From LMUY01 sp964244585 (GTDB lineage: Bacteria; Pseudomonadota; Alphaproteobacteria; Acetobacterales; Acetobacteraceae): a DNA stretch of 64,000 nucleotides. Under the pieces are notes generated by a model that was not told where the DNA came from, searched no databases, and saw only the letters and a program-made list of their open reading frames with translations. The translations under genes were made by a program, and so were the position numbers. Of the stretch, positions 9,057 to 16,794 are shown in pieces (position 1 is the first letter of the stretch; every line of letters begins with the position of its first letter). Where the stretch lies: NCBI GenBank assembly GCA_964244585.1, contig CAXTJM010000004.1, forward strand, positions 167,770 through 231,769, read 5' to 3'.

Positions 9057-9677
9057 GTGTCAGACCGGGACTACTCGAAAAGCGGACAAGCCAGCCTTCC
9101 CTCCGACACAGACACCAGCCTCGATGTCGACGAACTCCACATGCGTGAGACCCTGGGATTGGGCGGACGGGCTCGCCCGTCCAGTCGGTCGCAGCCGGTT
9201 GCGGCGGCAAAGCAGCGCCACCGCTTCGTCCAGGACGGAGAGGTTCAGGTCATCCACTTGAGCGGGCAGCGCGACGGCGACACGAATGCAGCGTCGCGAT
9301 CGCGCATCGCCGCGCTCGAAGCCTTGCTTGAGGCCGAGCGTGCGGCCCGCACCAAGGCCGAGCAGGCGGCTCAGTCCGCATCGCTGCAGATGCAGGCCAT
9401 GGAAACCAAGTTGGCGCATTTGGAAATGTCGTCCCGGGAGTCCGGCGCCACGGAACGCCAGGCGCGGGAGCATCTGGAGGCCGAATTGCAACGTGCGGTC
9501 GCCGAGCGCGATGCGGCGCAGTTGGCTTTGACGGCGCAGGCGACCGCCGCCGTCACGCCGCCCGTCAAGGAGCGTGCGAAGCGCGTGCCGAAGGCAAAGG
9601 CGCCGCCGCGCGTCAAGGAGCCAAAGCCGGTCAAGTGGTGGCTTAGCTCGCCATCGGCCAAGACCATCGCACGCTAG
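9057..9677 (+). CDS. Hypothetical coiled-coil protein with basic Pro/Lys C-terminus
   Basis: A 206-residue soluble protein of unknown function starting at GTG 9057. The N-terminal ~50 residues are polar and probably disordered. Then comes a short conserved-looking patch HRFVQDGEVQVIHLSGQ. A long heptad-rich coiled coil follows from about residue 85 to 165 (repeated LEAERAA, LEMSSRE and LEAELQRAVAER segments). The tail is rich in Lys and Pro (KRVPKAKAPPRVKEPKPVKWW). No signal peptide or membrane segment is visible. The HRFVxDGEV patch recalls short hypothetical proteins I associate with Acetobacteraceae, but I cannot name a family. It could be a scaffold or nucleic-acid-associated protein given the basic tail. 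It ends at a bidirectional terminator. Confidence 0.7.
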   Translation: MSDRDYSKSGQASLPSDTDTSLDVDELHMRETLGLGGRARPSSRSQPVAAAKQRHRFVQDGEVQVIHLSGQRDGDTNAASRSRIAALEALLEAERAARTKAEQAAQSASLQMQAMETKLAHLEMSSRESGATERQAREHLEAELQRAVAERDAAQLALTAQATAAVTPPVKERAKRVPKAKAPPRVKEPKPVKWWLSSPSAKTIAR

Positions 9678-9680
9678 CGG

Positions 9681-9716
9681 AACGGCCCCGCCCTGAACCC
9701 ATGCGGCGCGGCCGTT
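9681..9716. terminator. Bidirectional stem-loop terminator between convergent genes
   Basis: The arms 9681-9692 and 9705-9716 pair over 12 positions with a single mismatch (AACGGCCCCGCC against GGCGCGGCCGTT), with a 12-base loop. The hairpin lies just after the stop of the coiled-coil gene and overlaps the stop of the convergent 98-codon gene. No strong T tract is present, as is common in GC-rich genomes. Confidence 0.6.
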
Positions 9717-10011
9717 AGATGACTTGCCCGCGCAGGAAGCCGAGCGCCGGCAACGGGGTCCAGCGGCGCGGCAAGTCGGACCGCCGGATGGGTGCCACGA
9801 TATAGCGCGGCACGGGATGCGACGTGCCCAGGAACACGGTGCCATAGGCCTGCACCTGCCGCTCCCGCCAATCGCGGTCGGCGAGCGCCCTGGCCCGCGT
9901 GGTGAAGACCTCCGCCACGCGCCGTTGCGCGCCGAGCCAGGCGATTACCGCCCATAGCGAATCGTCGCTGGCTGGAACCGGGCGTGGATGCAGTCCCAGC
10001 ACCTCAGCCAT
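9715..10011 (-). CDS. Hypothetical 98-residue protein
   Basis: A small gene of unknown function. The start ATG at 10011 is supported by a strong GAGGAG nine bases upstream; the frame is open further upstream but runs antiparallel in another frame through the monooxygenase gene, so the long version is an artefact. The protein is soluble, mixed alpha/beta in appearance, and contains LWAVIAWLGAQRRVAEVF and RYIVAPIRRSDLPRRW segments; no signal peptide or cysteine motif. It begins 80 bases downstream of the flavin monooxygenase gene on the same strand, so it may be co-transcribed with it. No function should be assigned on present evidence. Confidence 0.62.
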   Translation of the reverse strand: MAEVLGLHPRPVPASDDSLWAVIAWLGAQRRVAEVFTTRARALADRDWRERQVQAYGTVFLGTSHPVPRYIVAPIRRSDLPRRWTPLPALGFLRGQVI

Positions 10012-10091
10012 TCCGTCGTTCTCCTCGCAGGGCGCGCCGCGCGCACGATAGCCAGCCTGCATCCAACGCGCCACCGGCCAGGCCGACGGCC

Positions 10092-11402
10092 TTAAAACTC
10101 CAGGAGATTGTCCCGGAATTGCGGGTGCGCATACGCGGTGCGGACCAGCCCGCGCTTCTGCAACGCCGGCACCAGGCCGTCCGCCACCTCGGCCACGCTG
10201 CGGCGGCTGACGTTGGGCAGGGAGAACAGGAAACCGTCGCCGCCGACATGCTGCATCACCTCGGCCATCTGGCCGGCGACCGAATCCGGCGTGCCGACCA
10301 GTTCCACCGACTGCACCGTGCTCTCGAAATCCGCCATGGTCTGCCGCAGGGTGCGCTGTCCTGCCCGGCGCAGGAACTCGGCCAGGCTCTGCTGGTGCCC
10401 GTTGGTGGTCAGCTCCCCCAGCGGCGTGTCGAGGTCGAGCGCGCCGAAATCGATGTTGGTGATCTTGGAGAAATGCGCCAGCCGCGTGTCCATGCGGCGC
10501 ACCGCCCATTCGGCGCGCCGCCGCTTCTGCAACTGCGCGTCCTCCGCGGTCTCGCCCAATATGGGGGCGATCAGGAACAGCAGCTTGCAATCGTCCGGAT
10601 TGCGGCCCTGCGCCTTGGCACGGGCGCGCAGATCGTCGCGGTAGTCGCGCATGCCATCCGGCCCGCGCACGGCGGCGACGATGGTGTCGGCATAGCGGGC
10701 GGCGAACTGGCGGCCGCGCGGGGAGCCGCCGGCCTGCGCGATCACCGGGCGGCCCTGCGGCGCCGGGCCGGAGTTCAACGGCCCGCGGCTGCGGTAATGC
10801 TGCCCGGCATAGTCGATGCTGCGCACCTTCGCCGGGTCGACGAACACGCCGGCCTCCAGGTTGTCCACCACCGCATCCGGCTCCCATGATCCCCAGAGGC
10901 CGTTGACCACCGCCATGTACTCGTCCGCCATGTCGTAGCGCGTGTCGTGCTCCGGCAGCCCGTCCAGGCCGAAATTGCGCGCCGCCATGTCGGAGGAACC
11001 GGTGACCGCGTTCCAGCCGATGCGGCCGTTCGACACCTGATCCAACGTGGCGACCAGGCGGGCGAGCAGGTAGGGCGGATAGGCGAAGGTGGCGAAGGTC
11101 GGCACGATGCCGATCCGCGTGGTCGCCTGCGTCAGGATGGCGGCGACGACCGACGGGTCCTGCCGCGGCGTGGCGATGGCGTTGCGCAGATAGATGTCGC
11201 GCGAGCCGCCATAGCTCTCCCCGACATAGGAGGAATCCTCGATCAGCATGTAGTCGAAGCAGGCACGTTCCAGCGCACGCGCGATGTCCACCACCAGGTC
11301 GGGCCGCATCCAGTCGCGGCCGATGGCGCCAGTCCACGGCTCGCCCCAGGCCTGGGCGCTGGAACCCTGGAAAAACCAGCCGAGATGGAAGCGGTCGGGC
11401 AT
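10092..11402 (-). CDS. LLM-class flavin-dependent monooxygenase (NtaA/SnaA/DszA type)
   Basis: A 436-residue bacterial-luciferase-like TIM-barrel protein. Landmarks: LGWFFQGSSAQAW near the N-terminus, FDYMLIEDSSYVGE, the family-typical GRIGWNAVTGSSDMAARNFG block, RGPLNSGPAPQGRPVIAQAGGSPRGRQFAARYAD, and a C-terminal VPALQKRG segment. Family members use FMNH2 and O2 to cleave C-N or C-S bonds in compounds such as nitrilotriacetate, EDTA, dibenzothiophene sulfone or alkanesulfonates, and need a separate flavin reductase, which is not seen here. The gene is divergent from the ABC transporter genes (83 bases between start codons). A paralogue lies at the other end of the transporter operon. The substrate is presumably what the transporter imports. 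Confidence 0.9.
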   Translation of the reverse strand: MPDRFHLGWFFQGSSAQAWGEPWTGAIGRDWMRPDLVVDIARALERACFDYMLIEDSSYVGESYGGSRDIYLRNAIATPRQDPSVVAAILTQATTRIGIVPTFATFAYPPYLLARLVATLDQVSNGRIGWNAVTGSSDMAARNFGLDGLPEHDTRYDMADEYMAVVNGLWGSWEPDAVVDNLEAGVFVDPAKVRSIDYAGQHYRSRGPLNSGPAPQGRPVIAQAGGSPRGRQFAARYADTIVAAVRGPDGMRDYRDDLRARAKAQGRNPDDCKLLFLIAPILGETAEDAQLQKRRRAEWAVRRMDTRLAHFSKITNIDFGALDLDTPLGELTTNGHQQSLAEFLRRAGQRTLRQTMADFESTVQSVELVGTPDSVAGQMAEVMQHVGGDGFLFSLPNVSRRSVAEVADGLVPALQKRGLVRTAYAHPQFRDNLLEF

Positions 11403-11485
11403 GCGCCTGTGTCACCCTCGAAGATGTGGCGGATTGGCAGGCAAGCTTCGTACCAGCTGGCATCATGCTTGCTTGGCCTCCAGCC

Positions 11486-12568
11486 ATGACCGCGCATGTC
11501 CTGGAAGCCGACGGCATCAGCAAGCGCTACGGCACGGTCGCGGCGCTGGACGGCGTGTCGCTTCGCGTGGGCGGCGGCCGGTTCGTCACGCTGCTCGGGC
11601 CGAGCGGATCGGGCAAGACGACGTTGCTGATGGCGATCGCCGGCTTCGTGCAGCCGGATAGCGGGACGCTGCGGCTGGATGGCGCGCCGATCACCCACCT
11701 GCCGCCGGAGAAGCGCAATTTCGGCATGGTGTTCCAGGGCTATGCCTTGTTCCCGCATCTGAGCGTGGCGGACAACGTGGCCTTTCCCCTGCGCATCCGG
11801 CGGGTGGGCCGGGCCGACACGGCGGCGCGGGTGAAGGCGGCGCTGGACCTGGTGCAGCTTGGCCATTTGGCCGCCCGCATGCCGCGCCAGCTTTCCGGCG
11901 GGCAGCAGCAGCGCGTGGCGTTGGCGCGGGCGCTGGTGTTCCGGCCCAGCCTGCTGCTGCTGGACGAGCCGCTTTCCGCGCTCGACAAGACCCTGCGGCT
12001 GAGCATGCAGGACGAGTTGCGGGACCTGCACGGCCGGGTCGGGTTGTCGTTCGTGTTCGTCACGCACGACCAGGGCGAGGCGCTCGCCATGTCGGACGAG
12101 GTGGCCATCATGCGCGGCGGCAGGCTGGTGCAGGTGGGCAGCCCGGCCGAGCTGTACGAGCGCCCGGCCAACCGGTTCGTGGCCGGCTTCCTCGGGCGCA
12201 GCAATTTCTGGCCCGGCCGTGTGGCGGCGGAGGATGCGGCCGGCTTCACCTACATGGCCGGCGGTTACCGCCTGCACCAGGCCGGCAAGCCGCCTGGGCC
12301 GGACGTGCTGGTGTCGCTGCGTCCGGAGAAGCTGATGGTGCTGGAGGGGGCGGGCGGCCCGGCCAACCAGGTGGCCGCCACCGTCGCCACGGCCCGCTAT
12401 GGCGGCGAGGCGTGGCTGGTGCAGTTGGACGTGGAGGGTCTCGGCCGCATGCAGGCGGTGCTGCCCACCTGGCGCCGGGCGCCGCCGCAACCGGGCGATG
12501 CCATCCGGCTCGGCTGGGATGCGGATGCGAGCGTGATCGTGAACGATAGCGGGGGAGATGCGGCGTGA
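11486..12568 (+). CDS. ABC transporter ATP-binding protein, spermidine/putrescine (PotA) type
   Basis: The cytoplasmic ATPase of an importer, 360 residues from ATG 11486. It has Walker A GPSGSGKTT (residues 38-46), a Q-loop in FGMVFQGYALFPHL, the ABC signature LSGGQQQRVALARAL, Walker B LLLLDEPLSALD and the H-loop VTHDQGEAL. A C-terminal TOBE domain follows (ANRFVAGFLGRSNF onward). This architecture belongs to the PotA/FbpC/ModC group. The frame is open to GTG 11426 and ATG 11465; neither these nor 11486 has a clear Shine-Dalgarno, so the start is approximate. It is the first gene of a four-gene importer operon and overlaps the binding-protein gene by 4 bases (GTGA). Confidence 0.92.
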   Translation: MTAHVLEADGISKRYGTVAALDGVSLRVGGGRFVTLLGPSGSGKTTLLMAIAGFVQPDSGTLRLDGAPITHLPPEKRNFGMVFQGYALFPHLSVADNVAFPLRIRRVGRADTAARVKAALDLVQLGHLAARMPRQLSGGQQQRVALARALVFRPSLLLLDEPLSALDKTLRLSMQDELRDLHGRVGLSFVFVTHDQGEALAMSDEVAIMRGGRLVQVGSPAELYERPANRFVAGFLGRSNFWPGRVAAEDAAGFTYMAGGYRLHQAGKPPGPDVLVSLRPEKLMVLEGAGGPANQVAATVATARYGGEAWLVQLDVEGLGRMQAVLPTWRRAPPQPGDAIRLGWDADASVIVNDSGGDAA

Positions 12569-13620
12569 CACAGGAATTCGGCGACGACCTGCGGCTGCTC
12601 GGGCGGCGGGGGCTGTTGGGCGGTGCGGCGGCGGCGTCCTTCGCGCCCGGCCTGGTGCGTGCCGCGGTGCCCGAGGTGGTGATGTGCAACTGGGGCGGCG
12701 ACGCGATGAAGGCGTTCGATACCGCCTTCGTCGGCCCCTACGACAGCAGCACCGGTGGCAAGCTGGTGCTGGATGGCAGCGGCCCGTCCAACGGCAAGAT
12801 CCGCGCGATGGTGGAGGCGAAGAACGTCTCCTGGGACCTGTGCGACAGCGGCGTGACCGGCCTGGCGGAGTTGGCGAGCCGCAACCTGCTGGCGCCGATC
12901 GACTATGCCGTCGTTGACAAGGCGAAGGTGGCGCCCGGCTTCGCCTACGAGTTCGGCGTCTGCAACTACATGTTCAGCAGCGTGATGGCCTGGGACGCCG
13001 GCCGGGTGAAGGGCACGCCGACCATGGCGGATTTCTTCGACCTGAAGAAGATCCCCGGCAAGCGCATGATCCGCAAGGACAGCCAGGCCATGCTGGAAAT
13101 GGCGCTGATCGCGGACGGCGTGCCGCTCGACAAGCTCTATCCGCTGGATGTCGACCGGGCGATCGCCAAGTTCGCCACCATCAAGGACTCGATCCTCACC
13201 TGGGACACGGGGGCGCAGAGCCAGTCGCTGCTGCGCGACGGGGAGGTGTCGATGGGCTGGCTGTGGCACACCCGCGCCACGCTGCTGAAGCGCGAGGGCG
13301 ACGGCAAGATCGACTGGAACTTCACGGGCGGCGTGCTGCAGCCCGGGCTCTGGGTGGTGCCGCTGGGCAACCCGGCCGGCAAGCAGGCCATGACGGCGAT
13401 CGCCTCCATGCAGGACCCGGCGAGCCAGGTGAAGCTGCTGGCCGCCCTGGGCAACGGCCCCGCCAACCCGCAGGCGACCTCCCTGGTGCCGGCCGACCTG
13501 CGTGCCGTCGACCCCGGCTATCCCAGCAACGCCGCGGTGCAGGTCCCGATCAGCGCGGCCTGGTACCGCGACAATTATGGCAGAACGTTCAAGCGCTTCC
13601 TGGACTTCCTGTCGGCGTGA
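12565..13620 (+). CDS. Periplasmic substrate-binding protein, PotD/PotF type
   Basis: A 351-residue extracellular solute-binding protein for the adjacent ABC importer. The N-terminus carries a twin-arginine-like signal (LLGRRGLLGGAAAASF) ending near AAVPEVV, so it is probably exported folded by Tat. The mature part begins VVMCNWGGDAMKAFDTAF and contains the PTMADFFDLKKIPGKR region seen in spermidine/putrescine-type binding proteins, and ends with SAAWYRDNYGRTFKRFLDFL. The GTG start overlaps the ATPase stop. The ligand cannot be read from the sequence; the family binds polyamines but also opines, thiamine-like and other cationic compounds. The flanking monooxygenases suggest an N- or S-containing organic compound. 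Confidence 0.88.
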   Translation: MTQEFGDDLRLLGRRGLLGGAAAASFAPGLVRAAVPEVVMCNWGGDAMKAFDTAFVGPYDSSTGGKLVLDGSGPSNGKIRAMVEAKNVSWDLCDSGVTGLAELASRNLLAPIDYAVVDKAKVAPGFAYEFGVCNYMFSSVMAWDAGRVKGTPTMADFFDLKKIPGKRMIRKDSQAMLEMALIADGVPLDKLYPLDVDRAIAKFATIKDSILTWDTGAQSQSLLRDGEVSMGWLWHTRATLLKREGDGKIDWNFTGGVLQPGLWVVPLGNPAGKQAMTAIASMQDPASQVKLLAALGNGPANPQATSLVPADLRAVDPGYPSNAAVQVPISAAWYRDNYGRTFKRFLDFLSA

Positions 13621-13646
13621 CGGTGCCCCGCCCACATTCGTCGAAA

Positions 13647-13675
13647 AGCGCTCTCCCGGACGGAGAGGGAGCGCT
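13647..13675 (+). repeat. Intercistronic stem-loop between binding protein and permease genes
   Basis: A 29-base imperfect palindrome: AGCGCTCTC at 13647-13655 pairs with GGGAGCGCT at 13667-13675 (nine pairs, one G-T). It sits in the only sizeable gap of the importer operon (13621-13687). In many ABC operons such hairpins protect the upstream binding-protein mRNA or partly terminate transcription so that the binding protein is made in excess. That role is inferred. Confidence 0.55.
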
Positions 13676-13687
13676 GGGATCGGCGGC

Positions 13688-14515
13688 ATGACCGCCGGCG
13701 CGTATCGCTGGTTTCCGGTGCCGGCGCTGCTGCTGCTGGTCCTCGCCTATCTGGTGCCGCTGTCGCAGGTGCTGGTGATCTCGGTCACCGACCCGGCGCC
13801 CGGGCTGGGGAACTACGCCCTGCTGGTGACCAGCCCCTCCATCGCGCGGGTGTTGGCGACCACGGCGCGGATCTGCGCCGTCACCGTCGTGGTGGCGCTC
13901 GGGCTTGGCTACCTGGTGGCCTATTGCCTTACGCAGGCGCGCCCGGCAGTGCAGCGGCTGATGCTCGTGGGGGTTCTGCTGCCGCTCTGGGTGTCGGTGC
14001 TGGCACGCTCCTTCGCCTGGGTGACGCTGCTGCGGCGGGAGGGGGTGGTGAACACGGCCCTGCTGGGCGCGGGGCTAATCCAGGCGCCGCTGCCGCTGAT
14101 GTGGAACGAGTTCGGCGTGTCGGTGGGCATGATCCACACCATGCTGCCCTACGCCATCCTGCCGCTGGCCAGCCATATGCGTGGCCTGGACCCGGCGCTG
14201 ATGGCGGCCGCCCGCGGCATGGGCGCCAGCCGCGCCCAGGCCTTCGCCCGGGTGTTCCTGCCGCTCAGCCTGCCCGGGCTGGTCGGCGCGGGCGTGCTGG
14301 TGCTGATCTTCTCGCTCGGGTTCTACGTGACGCCGGTGCTGCTGGGCGGCGGCCGGGTGCTGATGGTGGCGGAGTATATCAGCCTGCAGATCCAGGACCT
14401 GCTGCAATGGGGCACCGGCACCATGCTGGCGACCACGCTGGTGGCGGCCATCGGGCTGCTGCTGTTCCTGCTGTCCCGCGCGGTGGGGCTGCGGGCGCTG
14501 AACGGCGCGCGGTGA
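13688..14515 (+). CDS. ABC transporter permease, PotB type
   Basis: The first membrane subunit of the importer, 275 residues. It starts at ATG 13688 with GGAT nearby; earlier in-frame starts would overlap the hairpin and binding-protein gene. Six hydrophobic helices are visible. The cytoplasmic EAA loop, which docks to the ATPase, is seen as DPALMAAARGMGASRAQAFARVFLPLSLPG. LLPLWVSVLARSFAWVTLLRREGVVN is characteristic of PotB-like permeases. It overlaps the next permease gene by 4 bases (GTGA), indicating translational coupling. Confidence 0.92.
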   Translation: MTAGAYRWFPVPALLLLVLAYLVPLSQVLVISVTDPAPGLGNYALLVTSPSIARVLATTARICAVTVVVALGLGYLVAYCLTQARPAVQRLMLVGVLLPLWVSVLARSFAWVTLLRREGVVNTALLGAGLIQAPLPLMWNEFGVSVGMIHTMLPYAILPLASHMRGLDPALMAAARGMGASRAQAFARVFLPLSLPGLVGAGVLVLIFSLGFYVTPVLLGGGRVLMVAEYISLQIQDLLQWGTGTMLATTLVAAIGLLLFLLSRAVGLRALNGAR

Positions 14516-15297
14516 ACCCGGGGCCCACCCGTCCGGTGCGCGGCGCGGCCTGGACCGTGCTGCTGTTCCTGCTACTGCCGCTGGCGGTGATGGTGCCGGT
14601 GTCGCTGACCGACCAGCGTTTCCTGTCGCTGCCGCAGCACGGGCTCAGCCTGCGATACTATGCCAACCTGCTGCACTCGGCGGCCTGGCAATCCTCCATC
14701 CTGCAAAGCCTGCTGGTGGCCTGCGCCGCGTCCGCCATCGCGGTGGTGCTGGGCACGCTGTGCGCGGTCGGCTGCTGGCGGATGGGCACGCGATGGGCCC
14801 GGGCGGTGCAGGCCATGATGCTGGTCCCGATCGTGGTGCCGACCATCGTCTACGCGCTGGGCCTGTACCGCAGCTATGCCCGGCTGGGCCTGCTCGACAC
14901 GCTGACCGGCGTCGTGCTGGCCCATGCGGTGACCGCCATCCCCTACGTGGTGGTGATCGTCGCCACCGCGCTGACGGGCGTCGATGCCCGGCTGGAGCAG
15001 GCCGCCCGGTCGCTCGGCGCCGGGCCGGTGCAGGCGATGCGCCGGGTGCTGCTGCCGCTGCTGCGGCCGGCCATGCTGTCGGGCGCGCTGTTCGCTTTCG
15101 TGCATAGTTGGGACGAGCTGGTGATCGTCCTGTTCATCGCCGGGCGGCGGGTGTTCACCCTGCCGCGGCGCATGTGGGACGGGATCAACGACAAGCTGGA
15201 CCCGACGCTCGCCGCGGTGGCCGTGCTGCTGGTGGCGCTGAGCGCCACGCTGCTGTTCCTGGATCTCTGGCTGCGCAGCCGGCGGGAACAGGCCTAG
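14512..15297 (+). CDS. ABC transporter permease, PotC type
   Basis: The second membrane subunit of the importer, 261 residues from GTG 14512, which overlaps the stop of the PotB-type gene. It has six hydrophobic segments, a first helix VLLFLLLPLAVMVPVSL, and the EAA loop DARLEQAARSLGAGPVQAMRRVLLPLLRPA. The C-terminal RRVFTLPRRMWDGINDKLDPTLAAVA region matches PotC/YdcV-like proteins. It completes the importer (ATPase, binding protein, two permeases). It ends 16 bases before the stop of a convergent flavin monooxygenase gene. Confidence 0.92.
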   Translation: MNPGPTRPVRGAAWTVLLFLLLPLAVMVPVSLTDQRFLSLPQHGLSLRYYANLLHSAAWQSSILQSLLVACAASAIAVVLGTLCAVGCWRMGTRWARAVQAMMLVPIVVPTIVYALGLYRSYARLGLLDTLTGVVLAHAVTAIPYVVVIVATALTGVDARLEQAARSLGAGPVQAMRRVLLPLLRPAMLSGALFAFVHSWDELVIVLFIAGRRVFTLPRRMWDGINDKLDPTLAAVAVLLVALSATLLFLDLWLRSRREQA

Positions 15298-15313
15298 CAG
15301 GCGGGGCCGTGCC

Positions 15314-16633
15314 TCACGACCGCAGGTTTTCCCGCAACGTGCAGCCGGTGTACTCGGTGCGGAACACACCCCGTTTCTGCAGCACCGGCACGACCGAGCG
15401 GCAGAACTGCTCGAACATGCCGGGAGAGGTGGTGGGGGTGAGGACGAAGCCGTCGCAGGCGGACTCGGCGAACAGATCCGTCATCTGGTCGGCGATCATC
15501 TCCGGCGTGCCGACGAGTTGCGGGCATAGTTCGCTGGTGGCGAACCGCCGTGCCGCTTCGGCCAGCGTCAGACCCTCCGCCTTCGTACCCTGCAGGATGA
15601 CGTCGAACGACCCGCGGGAGCCTTCCTCGACGGCGATGTCCATCAGCGGCCGGTCCGGATCGAACCGTGCCAGGTCGATGCCGATATGGCCCGAGATCAG
15701 CGCCAGCCCCAGTTGCGTGTCGACGAGGCTGTTCACGTACTCCGCCCGCTCGCGCGCGATGGACTCCGTCTCGCCGATCACCACGTCGATGGAGGGCAGC
15801 ACCACGCAGTCTTCCGGCGCCCGGCTTCGCGCCGCCATGCGGGTTTTGAAATCGCCGTAGAACGCCTGCATGTCGGACTTCCGGTGCTGCAAGGTGAAGA
15901 TCACCTCGCCCCAGCGGGCGCCGAACTCCCGCCCGCGGTCCGAGCTGCCGGCCTGCATGATGACGGGCCGGCCCTGCGGGCTGCGCGGCGTGGTGAGCGG
16001 GCCGCGGCTGCGGATCCATTTGCCGGCATAGTCGGCGTAATGGATCTTCGCCGGGTCGGCGAACGCGCCGGATGCCTGGTCCGCCAGCAACGCGCCGGGC
16101 TCCCAGCTCTCCCACAGGGCGCAGCATGCCTCCAGCACCTCGTCTGCCCGGTCATACCGCTCCGCCCGCCCCGGCATCTGGTCCAGACCGAAATTGCGCG
16201 CCTCCAGCGTGCTGGTGGAGGCGACCACGTTCCAGGCCACGCGGCCGGCGCTCAGATGGTCCAAGCTGCCCAGCATGCGGGCGATCTGGTAGGGATGGTT
16301 GAAGGTGGACGAGTAGGTCAGCCCGAGGCCGATATGCTCGGTCACCCGCGCCATCATCGGCAGCACGACTGCCGGGTCCAGCAGGCAAGCCTGGCCGCCC
16401 CGCCCGACGACGGTGTCGAACGTGCCGTCATAGAGGTCGTACAGGCCGAGAATGTCGGCAAAGAACAACCCGTCGAACCGGCCGGCCTCCAGCACGCGGG
16501 CGATGTGTTCGTAGCGCTCCGGGCGGAGCAGATCGTGCACGTCCGACTCCGGGTGACGCCAGGCGCCGTGATGGTGGCAGGTCGGACCCGTCATCAGGAA
16601 CGCGATGAGGTGCATGTGCCGTCCGTTCCGCAT
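15314..16633 (-). CDS. LLM-class flavin-dependent monooxygenase (NtaA/SnaA/DszA type), second copy
   Basis: A 439-residue paralogue of the monooxygenase at 10092-11402. The same landmarks appear: FDGLFFADILGLYD, GRVAWNVVASTSTLEARNFGLDQMPGRAERYDRADE, RGPLTTPRSPQGRPVIMQAGSSDRGREFGARW, and a C-terminal VVPVLQKRGVFRTEY. The start at ATG 16633 is preceded by GGAAAGGGA. Family members are FMNH2-dependent oxygenases that cleave C-N or C-S bonds. The gene is convergent with the importer operon and about 4 kb from the first copy, so the two enzymes probably act on the imported compound, either in sequence or on related substrates. No flavin reductase gene is seen in the neighbourhood; a genomic one elsewhere would be needed. 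Confidence 0.9.
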   Translation of the reverse strand: MRNGRHMHLIAFLMTGPTCHHHGAWRHPESDVHDLLRPERYEHIARVLEAGRFDGLFFADILGLYDLYDGTFDTVVGRGGQACLLDPAVVLPMMARVTEHIGLGLTYSSTFNHPYQIARMLGSLDHLSAGRVAWNVVASTSTLEARNFGLDQMPGRAERYDRADEVLEACCALWESWEPGALLADQASGAFADPAKIHYADYAGKWIRSRGPLTTPRSPQGRPVIMQAGSSDRGREFGARWGEVIFTLQHRKSDMQAFYGDFKTRMAARSRAPEDCVVLPSIDVVIGETESIARERAEYVNSLVDTQLGLALISGHIGIDLARFDPDRPLMDIAVEEGSRGSFDVILQGTKAEGLTLAEAARRFATSELCPQLVGTPEMIADQMTDLFAESACDGFVLTPTTSPGMFEQFCRSVVPVLQKRGVFRTEYTGCTLRENLRS

Positions 16634-16794
16634 GCAATCCCTTTCCGGTGAGGCAAGCTGGAGAAGCCGCCAGGGTAGGTTCGCGGGTCGGCGTCTGCCA
16701 ACAGACGCTCGCGACAAATTTCGTGGTGCCCTATCCCGGCGATCGGATGCAAGGCTGGATGGCAGCGCCCTTGGCCGGGAGATCGCCGACGGGC

